NCBI RefSeq assembly: GCF_028858725.1
Contig: NC_084767.1
Coordinates: 20,475,895-20,539,894 of the forward strand
Origin: Colius striatus
Lineage: Eukaryota > Chordata > Aves > Coliiformes > Coliidae
Length of the DNA stretch: 64,000 nt
Direction of reading: 5' to 3'
The stretch's first letter is position 1; each line of letters begins with the position of its first letter. This document shows, one piece after another, positions 1-55,718 of this stretch. The position numbers and the translations under genes are program-made. A model generated the notes under the pieces. It did not search any database, was not told the origin of the DNA, and saw nothing but the letters and a program-made list of their open reading frames with translations.

Positions 1-20377
<20,377 letters not shown>

Positions 20378-21563
20378 GAGTAGCTCAGCCTTTCCTGAAG
20401 CAGGCCTCGTGGGGCCAGTGCACACCCACCCACACACCTTCACAATGCTGGGCCACTGGGCTCGGATGCTGCTGCCAAGGCACTGCTGGTAGCCATGGGT
20501 AGGGTGGCTGGGTGGGAGCTGGGGCACCCACTCTCTCTGCCTTCTCTTCCACAGCCAGCAGATCCTTGGCTGTGCAGGGAGAGGCTGTGGGTGCTGCCTG
20601 TGCAATTTGCTACAGTCGGGCTCAGGTCCTATTTTGCTTTTGGCAGTAGGAATAGGATTGTGGGAAAATGGGTGTGACACAGCATTTTGGCTTGGCTGGC
20701 CAGCATCAATGGGCTCGGTGCTGAGTGCTGACAGCGTAACTGAGGCATTAAGCATCCTTCCTAGAGGCACCATCACTAGTACCAGTCTTGGTGGCTGGTC
20801 TGTGACAGTGGTTCAGGCTCTGGGGAGGCTGGAACTCTGACATTGGCTCCCAGCTGAGTGCTCCAGTGGAGGAGGCTGTGCCCAGCCACCTGGTCCCCAC
20901 CAGAGCGTGACAACAAAGGCAGCCTTTGCTCACAGACACCTCCTGTGAACATCCCACGCCCCCTTCTTCTTTAGCTGGAAGAAGGCAGCAAAGGTTTCTC
21001 CCCTCTTTCCATGCTCATTCCTGTACCCCTTTGTCTGAGCACAGGACTAGTATGGTGGCTGGTCAAAGCATGCAGACAGATGTGGAAATGAAGAAGTAAC
21101 AGCTATGCACTGGTGAATAACTGGCATCCAGATACTTCTCCGGGCCAGCCTGAAAAAACACATTCACCATCACATTAAACTACTGCAACTCACTGAATCT
21201 GGTGGAGTTTGGCTTCCAACACCAGACGTAAACCTGAATGTGTATTTTTAATCTCTATACCATTGAAATAACTCTTGATTTAAGCAGCTATTGTTTGCAG
21301 GAACAGCTGTACTCCTGGTGCAGTCTTTGCCAAGACTGAGATTGGCTAAAGCATTTATTGTGGTAATGCTGGGAATGATGCTATTATTTAAATGCTTTGG
21401 CAGACCTGAGGTTTCACCTCCTTAGCTGACATTTTTCCTGTTCTCAGCAATATAATGAATGCATGATGAACCATTTGCCTCCCTTTTTTCCAAAGATGTT
21501 CTTTGTATCCCCTGTGCCTTCCTATCTTTCTCTGGCTAACTCTGATCAACTAAAAACGATCTG

Positions 21564-21569
21564 AATAAA
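21564..21569 (+). terminator. Candidate STK32A poly(A) signal AATAAA
   Basis: First canonical + strand AATAAA noted after the STK32A stop, giving a UTR of about 1.2 kb. An ATTAAA lies at 21174-21179 and further AATAAA motifs at 23442-23447 and 24046-24051. Which is used is unknown. Confidence 0.35.
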
Positions 21570-21683
21570 CCCAACAGCAAATGAAAGGCTTCTTCTCAGA
21601 TGATCAAAAGTCAATGTTGCTTCTGAGGTCACTTGCATAGCAAGGCAGAATTGTTGTTCCTCCTCACTAGAGCCCACCAGGAC

Positions 21684-21689
21684 TTTATT
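21684..21689 (-). terminator. Candidate distal DPYSL3 poly(A) signal AATAAA
   Basis: Reads AATAAA on the - strand about 2.9 kb after the DPYSL3 stop. This fits the roughly 3-kb 3' UTR I recall for the mammalian gene. If used, the two genes' 3' UTRs may approach or overlap. Confidence 0.3.
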
Positions 21690-24522
21690 GGATCCTTGGT
21701 TTAAATCTACTTTTCCTGACAGAAGACTTTCAGACACTCTCTGCTTATGGAACTGTAGATTCAGTCCACTACTGACACAGATTGTGCACAGTAGACTTCC
21801 CAGTGGTCTTCATAGCTGCTTCTGATAGTCTGGCATGTCTAATCCTCTTCTCATTGATCTGATAACAGCTGTCTGGTTTGCTTTGGAAATGTGTGATTTA
21901 CACACATGCACAGGCTAGCAGCCATCCCTGTGCCTGCCGGGAGAGGCACACCTCCATCCCCCCAGCATGCCTGAATCCATGGCAGGGGATCTACATGATA
22001 ACCAGAACATGCCATCGGCCAGTGCAGTGACACAGAGTGGGCATCGCAGCACTGAGCAGCTCAGTCATGGTATGCACCCATCTGTCTGGTCTTTGCAGGG
22101 AGTTCTGAGATGTGAGTGGCACCAAATTCACTGGTGGGTACTGATACCTTTGTTAACAGGTAGGGTACAGGGAGGATGCTGGCACAGCAATGCAGACACC
22201 TCCCTGGACTCAGAGAGCTTGTTCTGACTTGTGCTGTACACCCTCTTCCTGACATGGTGCAATATGTACCTTCACCTCAGAACAACAAAGATAAGCAGTC
22301 CCCCAGTTTGTGAGGACTGTGGCAGTTTCTTTGCTGCAATGTCATGAAGGTGCTGGGGCATGGGGAAGTTGGCTGTGTGTGAAGGCTGCAGGGACCAAGG
22401 GCTGCAGCACTTGCTTTGCAGTGTGCCCTGGTTTCCCCCCTGGCCCTGCTGGTGAGTGCCCTGCAGGCGCATGGATTGATGCACTGCAGTACTACCACTG
22501 TCTTCCATATGCTATGCCTGGTAGCCTGGGTTTTTTTTTGCTCAGGTAAGGCTCTTGATATAGTTGCAGCACAGTATGTGTGTGTGCAGGCTTGGGAAGC
22601 AGGGGACAGCAGCATTGCTACGTGCTAATAATGTGGAAACAACCACTCAGGAAGGATGAACCTTTTTCTGTCCAGGGAGCTGCAAAGCTGGGATAGAATT
22701 AGTTCACCAGTAAGTGGATATCGGAATCCTCAATGGGGAGCAATGCAATGGGAAAGACACCTTTTCCTGCTAAGTCACAGCACACTCAAATTAGACCCAC
22801 TGTGTTCTTGCTTTCCCCTTCCCCTCCCACCCCAGTCATTTGAGCAATGCTGAGTGGAGTCAGTGCCTCTATGTGTCTTAGCCTTCAGGCTCCCTTGGAA
22901 TGCCAGAGCACCTGCAGGGCTTTCCACTGATCATTGCCCAGGGCTACAGTAGGTCTGAGGCCAGATGTGGTCAAGAGAGACTGTGCCAAGTTGTCCCCCA
23001 CTCAGTGCCCGGCTACCACTGCTCTGGTGTGGGTAGTGGAGAGGTTCATACACCATATATGTGTTCATCTGGAGCCCCAGATGAGGAAACTAGCACTGCT
23101 CCTCACTGAGGAAAAATCTCTTGCTACATAAATACTGATCTCATAAAAAAAACCTCCCAACCTCAAGAGCTTAAATTATGAGAACATTGCATCTTGAAAA
23201 TTTCCCTAAAGAATTCTACAGCCATCTTTCCTTTCCCCTGTTTCTCCATAAACAGAGGCACCGTCTCCACTTAATCACTACCAGGCAACAGGGAAAAAAA
23301 AATCTTTCATTACTTGATAGTAGAACTTCACAAAACTTCTAAGTATGAGGAGTCATTCCCCACCCCTGGCACAACTATTCTGGCATGGCCCTTGAAGGAC
23401 TTGCTGCACGGACAACTTGTGCTGAGTTGTAGGCCTATAAAAATAAATATTTCAAGGTCAAATACTTAAGGAAGAAAAAAAAAGTATTGATTTAGTACAG
23501 CCTAAATTGTAATACTTCAATCAAGTTTTCTTGCATGCTTTGCAAGCTTTAGAAGGCTGTGACCCTTGGTTTGATAAACAGAGCATTGAACTCACAGGTG
23601 CCCAGAGGAAACAGCCCCCAGGGCAGCCTGAGCTGAGAAGGCCTGGTTGCTGTGCCCAGGCAGCTCCGTGGGGAGCTGCTCTGTGTCACCACACCGCTGA
23701 CAGACACAGCTCTCGCCAGGTGTCACCAGCCCATGAGGCCAGGCTACAGCCATAGACTGACCAGGCTGTCACTAACACTTGCAGCACGTTGTTCTGCTTT
23801 TGCCCAAGAAGCCCCACCAACACCCCAACAGCTACAGCAGCAAGCACTGTACGGTTTCCATCTGACAACCTTTCCCTGCTCTGTAGCTCTTCCAGCTTAA
23901 ACACAGCCCAACATCTCTCCTGTAGCCCACTGCCCAGCTCACCCATGGGGCAGCGTCGCAGCTCCCGTGCCCAGCAGCAGCAGCCTGAGGAAGAAAAGAG
24001 CCAACCAGAAACACGAGTTGTTTGAAGGAACAACTTTTTTTTTTTAATAAAGTGTACAAAGTAGTAAAACTCCTTACACGGGGCGCTGCGACAGCTGTTA
24101 CAGAGATGATTCAGGCTCTCCCACAGGCCTTGTGGTGAAACACCAACAAGCGTTGGGTGAAGAAGGACATGAAGAGGCCACAGACGTGCCTGGCCCTGTC
24201 ATTTCCCGTGGGCCCGTCCTCCCTGGCCCACACGCCCCTCCTGCTGGCCCTTGCCTCCTCTCCCTCCAGGCCAGCCCTTCTGCCCCACACCACGGCATCC
24301 CACACACGTTCAACACCAATAACACACCAAACCGAGCAACCTGTCTGAGCGGCATGCATACACAAAGGGAGAGTCAAAACACAACCCGACTGAACCCACA
24401 ACAACAACAGGATTTTAAGGCTATGCATAAAACAAAATGAAGCAGTATCTTTAAAGCTAGGTAGGTAGCAAGTCATGTTTGTGAAACATAAGGCTTGAGG
24501 CTTATTGATTCTTCAGAACAGG

Positions 24523-24528
24523 TTTATT
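24523..24528 (-). terminator. Candidate proximal DPYSL3 poly(A) signal AATAAA
   Basis: AATAAA on the - strand, 82 nt past the DPYSL3 stop codon. It would give a very short 3' UTR. Confidence 0.3.
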
Positions 24529-24609
24529 TGCTTTTCCTTCTTAAACACCAATGTACCATTTTTCTTCCTCCACTTGAACAGGGGTTTTGTTTCCTTCTCA
24601 CAGGGACGT

Positions 24610-48276
<23,667 letters not shown>

Positions 48277-48499
48277 GGCGCCGCCCGCCCGGCCCGACCC
48301 GACGCCGACTGCGCTGCCCTCCGCTCCGGCTCCGCACAAAGGCGAGCTCGAACCCGCCGTGCCGCGCCGCGCCGCGCCGTGCCAGCCGCCACCGGGGACC
48401 GCCGCCCGCCCAGCCCCGCCCTGCCCCGCCCACAGCACCGCCCGCCGCCGCCAGGGGGCGCCCCGCCACCGGGCTCCGCTCCGGGTGCGCTGGGAGCCG

Positions 48500-48735
48500 G
48501 CCTCGGGGTCCTGCTCCCGCAGCGCCGGGCGCCGGGCTCTGGCCGCACCGCGTATCGCGTACGGTGCCACGCTACCGGGTACCGGGCTCCGAGCGCACCG
48601 CGTACGGCGCTCGGTGTCCCGCTCCCGCAGCGCCGGGTACCGCGCTCGGTGCCACGCTACCGGAGCGTCAGGTACCGGGTTCCGCGCACAGCTCCCGGAG
48701 CGCTGGCTATAGGGTACTGGGCTCCGATCACCGTT
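48500..48735. repeat. Degenerate GC-rich repeat upstream of exon 1
   Basis: Blocks gctcccgcagcgccggg (48513, 48621) and ggtgccacgctaccgg (48563, 48649) recur with related pieces such as ccgggtaccgggctcc. Spacing is irregular (108 and 86 bp), so this is a scrambled GC-rich repeat, not a clean tandem array. It sits just upstream of the short-isoform promoter. Confidence 0.7.
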
Positions 48736-50910
48736 TCCTACACACACGTCCCTGCGCCCCGAGCAGGATTCGCCGCACTCTCGACAGCGCCCGCCCTGCC
48801 GCCGCCCCCGGCAGAGCCCAGCCGCCTGGCCCGCGCCCCTCTGCCGGGGCAGCCCCGGGCTGGGGCAGGTTGAGCAGGTCCCGCCCAGCCAGCCCGTGTG
48901 GGGCCAGGTCTGCACCCGGGGCCAGCCTGCAGAGAGGGAAACGGGAAGCAGACCACAATCTGGGCTCTTTGCAAGCTGAAACTTTCCCATGTAATAACTA
49001 TGAGTAAAAATGAAAACTATTTCTAAAAGAACACCTTCTGTGGTATTGCTGGAGTGCATTTAGAGCACCTTAAACTTTCTTTCACAAGCACACGAATTGG
49101 CTACATTTAAAAAAAACACACAATGCCCTACACATCTGACTCTAAAAATCCTATGTCTGATGTAAAACATTAGGAGTGTTGGCAGCACAAAGGACTTCTG
49201 TATTTCCTCAGCTGTGACCTTGGAAGCAAGGTTTAAACTGTGGAAGTGGTTACAAGTATTCAGCGTGTGCTGAGAAAGATGATGCTGGTCCTGGGACCTC
49301 ACTGACAGCCAAGATTGGGCCAGCTGGAGCTGTGGGGAAGAACTTGTCTGCCCTCTCCTGTCTGCCACGACCCAGGATATTGCCTGCCAGGAGGCCCATT
49401 TCCCCACAGAACCTGGCAGGCTCAAATATCACTTTCTCTCCCAGGTGAGCTGCAATTCCTCTGTATGCAGAGCTCTGAACACCACCTGTGAGATCTTCCC
49501 ACCGATCCTGTTCCCAGGTAGCAGCTAACGGTGTGTCTTCCGCCGACGGAATCCTACAGCCACACCTATAACTGGCATTGCTCTAAATCCCATTTCTAGC
49601 TCCTGCTAGAAAAACAAGACGACCTGAATGATCAACACTCAACCTTCCCTTCAGTTTTCAAACTAGAACTTAACTATGGTTTGCAATGACTGCAGAGGCC
49701 TGAAAAGCACTCTGCTCACTAGTGCATGGAAGTGCAAAGCATCTTCATAGTACAACCCCTGATGCTGCAGCCAACTTGCAGACTGCTACAAAGCTCTGGA
49801 GAAGGGGGTGATTGCAGCGTGAACTGTCTGGAGCATGTGCTATGCTGCCAGGGTTCAGTGGAGGGTCACACTCAATAGTGCTAATTACATGTTCTCCTTG
49901 CTGAAGGGTTTAAGTGCATAGATTGGTATGGCAGACCGTCCTTGCCACAAAGCTTTGATGTCTCCAGTGGCTCTGTAACCCACTCCAAAGCTTTTATGAC
50001 TCCCCGAGTTTGTCATTCTGTGTGTAATTCGGCTGAAGCTCTTAGAAAGTTTTACTGGGTGCATATTTATTCTAAACCCAAAAAGCTCTCACCAGCTTAA
50101 AGTAAAAGTCAGTAGCTTCTCAATAACCTACTCATTACTGCCAGGACTATGAGGGCACCCGCAGCTTCCGTGCTGCTGCCTGTGAGCTGGTGCACCTCAG
50201 CAGTCAGCAAGAGACAGCTGAAAGACATCTTTCCCCTCCCCGGTGGATCCCTGGACAGGGAGGCGTCTGCCAGCACCAGGAAAGGAACAGGAGAGTGACG
50301 CTGTGATGGAGTGCCTGCAACCCAAGGAGCGTGTGAGGAAGAGATAGGGTACCAGACCATAGTGTTCTTGCCACAATACTGTGATGTTCCAAGATCAAGT
50401 CCTGATCTCTACTGAAGTTAGACTGCCTGAGGCTAGATGTGAGAAAGACTCTCAGCTCCTATTGCCAAACCTCTTGAAACTTTATTCACCCACTTTCCAG
50501 AAAGTTAAAGAGTATCCCTGTGCTGAGTGGTACCACGTTACTTTGTCTGGAGTAGAAGTCAATTGTTTAATAATAGATAAATGACTACGTAGACAGATGC
50601 TGCTGACTCGAGCATTTGGATAGTGTCAAGAGCCAAGCTTGCACAGGCCCCTGGATGTTGGCCAACCACAGTGACTTCAGACCCTTCTTTTGAAGGGATG
50701 TGCTTTCCTCCTTGTTGCTGTGTGACACTTGCACAAATACACAGTGAAACACTGTGCCCTGAGCCCAGAACATTCAAAATGGAAAAATATTTTTCTTTTC
50801 CAAAGGACCTTTTCCAGGTGCAGTCAAGTGAGGTGTTACTCACATGCCTCGAAACATCTTCAACGAGAAACATGGTCAATTTGAAAACTATTTATTCTTC
50901 ATCTGTCTCC

Positions 50911-50967
50911 TCTAGATGATCTCTAGAGGTCCCTTCCAACCCCTACCATTCTGTGGTTCTGTGATTA
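50911..50967 (+). mobile_element. CR1 LINE 3'-end fragment
   Basis: ctagatgatctctagaggtc, then cccttccaacc and the terminal attctgtggttctgtgatt repeat, are the diagnostic end of avian CR1 retrotransposons. It is 5'-truncated and has no coding part. Confidence 0.85.
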
Positions 50968-52262
50968 TTTAAAAATGGCAAGATTCTTACAGCTCATAAC
51001 CTCCTCAGAAACACCTACAGAGACAACACAGCACTAGAAGTTAGTGGATAACTATGATGGGTGACAGGAGTATGGTGAGGAATACCAGCAAGGTGAACAT
51101 GGAGTAGAAGGCACATGCTTCTGCAGAGACTTTGTCACATAAACAAGTCCAGCTCTGATTGTGGTCTGTCAATGCCTAGCAGCCAGGCTCAACGCCTGCC
51201 TGCAAAGACAAGGATTCTGCTGACCCAGCTCTAGTGCAAAGGACGAAAGCAGATCTCACCAGCCCCACACATCTGTGATCACCAGCTCTTACAGACAGGC
51301 ACAACTGAGGCACAGTAAATATAACCAGTCATGGAATAATAAGGGCTCAAATGCCAACACTCATCAGACCTGCCAGGGCAGCCCATCCCCACACATGCAG
51401 CCTCCTCCCCCCCATATGCACTATTCCCTCTTCTGTCCTAGCAGACAAGTTGCCAGGTGCACCCTCTCCAGATGGTACCCCTGGCAGGACACAGTGTCTC
51501 AAGAGGTTGGTCAGGCATTGCTATTCCATCACCCCAGGAACACCCACCACACACAAACTTCAGAGAAGCTTTTCTTGTGCCTGTTCATGCCATTTGTGGA
51601 CAGAGGGGGCTGCTGTCCCAGAGCTGTGGCTCTTCCTCCACACTCTTTCTTCCCTTCCCATTGAGAACCATGGGGTCACCCTTATTTCTGCAGGAGAGTC
51701 CATCTCCAAATGATGAGAACTCACAAGCATCTGAAACCCACATTATTCAGTCCTCTTGGCTTAAGCTCTCCCAATCGCTGTTGTTCAACTTGAGAGACAG
51801 AGCTGGAGGAAACTGGGAAGAGAGCCCACTGGCTCTGTTACTGAGAAACACAGCTACACTGGCTTCCACACCATTCCCTCCATCCACACCATCTCCCAGA
51901 GGCAACATGGAGCTCTGCAGCCCTTCAGACTCCTACTCTGGAGCAGACATGAATGAGAAGGAATCTGAAAGTCAGCTGCTCATGCTGGATGCATGTGAGG
52001 TGTGCCAGGAGGCAGCAGGAGACATGTGTTGTACGAGGCAGGAGACAGGCAGTGACACAAGATTTTCCAAAGTGGAGCAACTTTGCTTAGTTTTCCCCTG
52101 GATAGAATATACCTTGGGGCTTTTGCAGTGGAAACAAGGAGAGAAACCAGCAGATGTATGGCTTGAAACAAGCTAAACTTCTAGGTCAGCATTTAACATT
52201 TTCAAGGAACCATTATGTTAAAAGCAGTAGGCGCTCCAGCCACTCCAGGCTGCATTACCACA

Positions 52263-52294
52263 TGATTCCCTACCATTCTATGATTCTATGATTT
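52263..52294 (+). mobile_element. CR1 LINE 3' tail fragment
   Basis: A diverged CR1 end with ccattctatgattctatgatt. Only the terminal repeat and a few bases before it are recognisable. Confidence 0.7.
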
Positions 52295-55200
52295 CAATCA
52301 CCTGTCCAAACTGTCATTCGAGTGGGTAATTGTTCAAGCCAGAATTTATTTGTAGTCTTATTAAAGGGCTACAAGTCTGATCAATTTCAGGGCCATTCCC
52401 TTCTTTCTCCTTTGCACTGAGGCGACCAGCGATGCCATCCACAAAGTCCTCATCTGAGAGGACGCTTCATGGAACATAACAAAGAGTCTGGAAGAGCACA
52501 AGTCCCTGGAAGGGACTGCCCTTGACCATCAGGTGCCCGCAGCATGCCCAGCATGCTCACAGCAAACACAGAGACAACATCCCTATCAAAATATCAGTTT
52601 CCACCCTGTGACCTGTGGACATTTTGAGGTTTGTGGTCTACCCTGACACACTTAAGAGGCATAACACCACAGTGCTTTAGTCTACAAGACTCCTAACCTC
52701 TACCTAAGCTGAAGTGCAACAGTGGCCAGAGAGGGAGAGGAAGGTGAGACAGGAGGCTCAGCACTCATCTGATTCATGAGTGACCAGTTCTCTCATTTCT
52801 CTACAATGTGCTCACCTCTGGATAGCCAGTGCTCAGAGACACAATGGAGAGTCAGCTTCAGAAAGCATGCCCTGCCTCTGCCTACTCCAAGCCTGCTGCA
52901 GGCAGGGGATTCCAGACCACCACCCCAATACTGCGTCACCCAGGGACATCTGCCTGCAGACGGGGCTCATTCACACAGACTGGGAGCAACTCCCTCACAG
53001 ATCAATTAGTGAACACTCACCACATAACTACATTTCATATGGAAAAGCATCAAGGCTTTAGTTACTTATCCTCCAGAGAGAAGAGGGAGAAGAGAGAGGA
53101 GAAAGAGCACCTTGAATTTGTTGGACAGTGACAAAAATTTGCATTTCAAGAGTAGTTAATGACAGTGGGACCCAGTTGCTACCTTCAAAAGAGGCTTGAA
53201 CTCCTTGGCATGGACATACTTAACTTGCAAACTGCCTGTGGGACATCAGTTGGTAGCCTCACACCTGCACCTCTCAGGACCCCATCCATGCTAGAGCAAG
53301 TCTGCCTTTGGTTCCCCACTGCCTCTCCAGACAACAGGACATTGCTGCTTTTGCAATCATTCCCCAGGATTCCCACAGTCTGAAGAGGACTGAGGACTTC
53401 CAAGAGCTGACCAACCCCAAGCTGTGACAGGCTGACCCATTCCTGCACCAGAGCAGGGCACTGTCACCCTCCCAGAACAGCTCCTGCACCCTGCATGCAT
53501 GCAGAGGTGTCCAGGTGAAGAAAAAAACATTTCTGCTCTTTGCTAGATATCAATGAGGTTGAAACCAAACACATCAAATGGAACATGCCATTATGTGTAC
53601 CTGAGTGACTGCTGCTTCAAGGCCAATTAATTCAATTACAGACTGATCCTGCAGAGCAATGAAGTGCCCTTGAGCTGGGTGGCCCAACAAGTGCTCTTTC
53701 CTTCCTGGGACTGGGTGGGAGGCAGCTGTAAGGTGCAGAGGCCAGCTGGACCAGGCACTGCTGAGCCCCTGTCCCTCTGCTCACACCATTGCCAGCACCA
53801 GCACTGACCAGATGAGATGTTTCACCTCTGCCAGCTCCAGTGGATAATCACATCTCTTCAATTTCTCCTTTCAAAGGCAAGACGGAAATGTGGAGAGCCC
53901 AGCAGAGCAGTGGACATGCCCCACTTTTGTTACTATGGACATTAACGGTTCTCTCACACCCCCTGAAACCAAGCCCCTGAGTTTCTGCTTCCCAGTTCCC
54001 TTCCCAGCTGTCTTTTCTACATTACTTGCCTAGCAAGCTTTGGAAGAGCCAACCTGAGATGAAAACCAAAGCTGAGCTGAAGACAGGCAACAGTGCTCTC
54101 AGGCTGAGGCTCACGGGGAGCCAGTGCAGGTGCCCAGGGACACCGAATCATCCCCTCTCCCAGAGCAGGCGGGGACTCCTCAGGCATGAGGGGCCTCCGC
54201 TGGGGTGGGGCTCCTCAGACCCACAGCCTGGGCAGTGCAAGGCTCTGCGAAAGCTCCAGGCAGTCTGGGACACAGGGTTAGCACCAAGGCAGCTGCTCTG
54301 CCCTGAGCTGGCTGGTATCAGCAAATGCTGGGGAATCACTGCCTCCCAGGGTGGTTGAACCTGCTCCTCACAACCCTTGGCTCCACCACATGTCAAGCTC
54401 AAACTCCAATGTTCCCCACAGGCATCTCTCAGATTGACGGTATCTAGCTGAGGTTGGCTCCTGGCAGAAGGTTGACTCGGCTCACTTGAAGGCACCATCT
54501 ATTTTACATCCCAGAGAAAACCAGATGCTGTAAACCACAGATAGACCCAAACCCCACCCATAAACAGGTCCCACCTCGTGCCACGTGCAGGGTAAGAGCA
54601 GTTGTGACAGTGGCACAGCTATTCTGCCAGAGGCATCAGAGCATGTGCTCCTTTCAATGATGGTACCTAAGTCCCTTCTGTCTCTCTCCCCACTCCCTCA
54701 TAGTTCAGTCTCTGACACAGTCATCATCAGGTCCCTCCTCACTTCTTTAATGTGTATGTTGAGAAACAGGATTTTTATTAGATTCAGCTATTTCACTGTG
54801 ATAGGAAAGATGTAACTTCTTACTTCCTTCCTCCCCTGACACAGAACTTCTATGAACCTTTTTGTGCAATCTGAATTCACTTTACCTCATCCTAGCAAAA
54901 ACATAGGCATTGTAACCCACTCGCTATGAGACATGGGCAGCCTGTGCAGAGCTCTCCAGGAATGATTGCCAAAGCAGCAGCTACCCAAACATTTCCAGGC
55001 ACACTAGCTACCCATGCTGCTGGACCATAGCTGAGACACAGACTTGGCAGGTGCTTGAGCATGCAGCAAGGATCTCAGGTCACTGCTGTGACACAGCAGA
55101 CATCCCTGTGTGACTGCAACAGGCACAGGGATGCCCTAAAACTCTTCCTGGAGTGCTATCCCATAGTCCTGTGAGAGTCTCAGGCAGCAGCAAAGCAGGA

Positions 55201-55668
55201 AGCTATTAGCAATCACGGCTGCTGCAAACAAAGAGAGCACAGCCTGGCTGTCTTGTCTTCTCACCGTCTTTAGCCCAATGTCAGTGTCTCTGAGGCCTGA
55301 ACCACAGCAGCATAGCTGGGGGTGCAGGCACTCACAGCACAAGCTGACAATCCCGTTCTTTAGGACACATCCCTCAGCCTCCACAGCGCCTGCGGCCACA
55401 CTGGCACCTGGACAGGCAGTAAGGTATCCCATGCCACACTGCCTGTTGCCCTGAGGACAATGGCACAGCACTGACTGTGGGAGATGCCCACTCCCATTGT
55501 GGGCAGCTGTGTCCTTCCCTCCTTCATGCTGCCCTGGCCTAGAGGAGACCACTAGCCTTGAAATATTTCCCCAGTAAAAGGCTAATGCAAAGCCTGGAGA
55601 GAGGTGGTTTCCACTGCACACTTAGCTCCCTCCATGGGGGGAGCTTTGCCTACACAAGAGCATCTGTA

Positions 55669-55718
55669 TTTCCATTGAAACGGAATTCCCTCAGAATTTC
55701 CATTGAAATGGAATTCCC
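55669..55718. repeat. 22-bp direct duplication, period 28
   Basis: tttccattgaaacggaattccc is repeated 28 bp later with one change (c to t). Each copy contains ggaattcc, a short palindrome. Confidence 0.9.

Larger units (their letters stand above)
20378..24609. other. Convergent 3' UTRs and intergenic zone between STK32A and DPYSL3
   Basis: This 4.2-kb interval separates the two stop codons. It should hold both 3' UTRs, one on each strand. No conserved reading frame is seen. Candidate polyadenylation signals are listed separately; transcript ends cannot be fixed from sequence. Confidence 0.7.
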
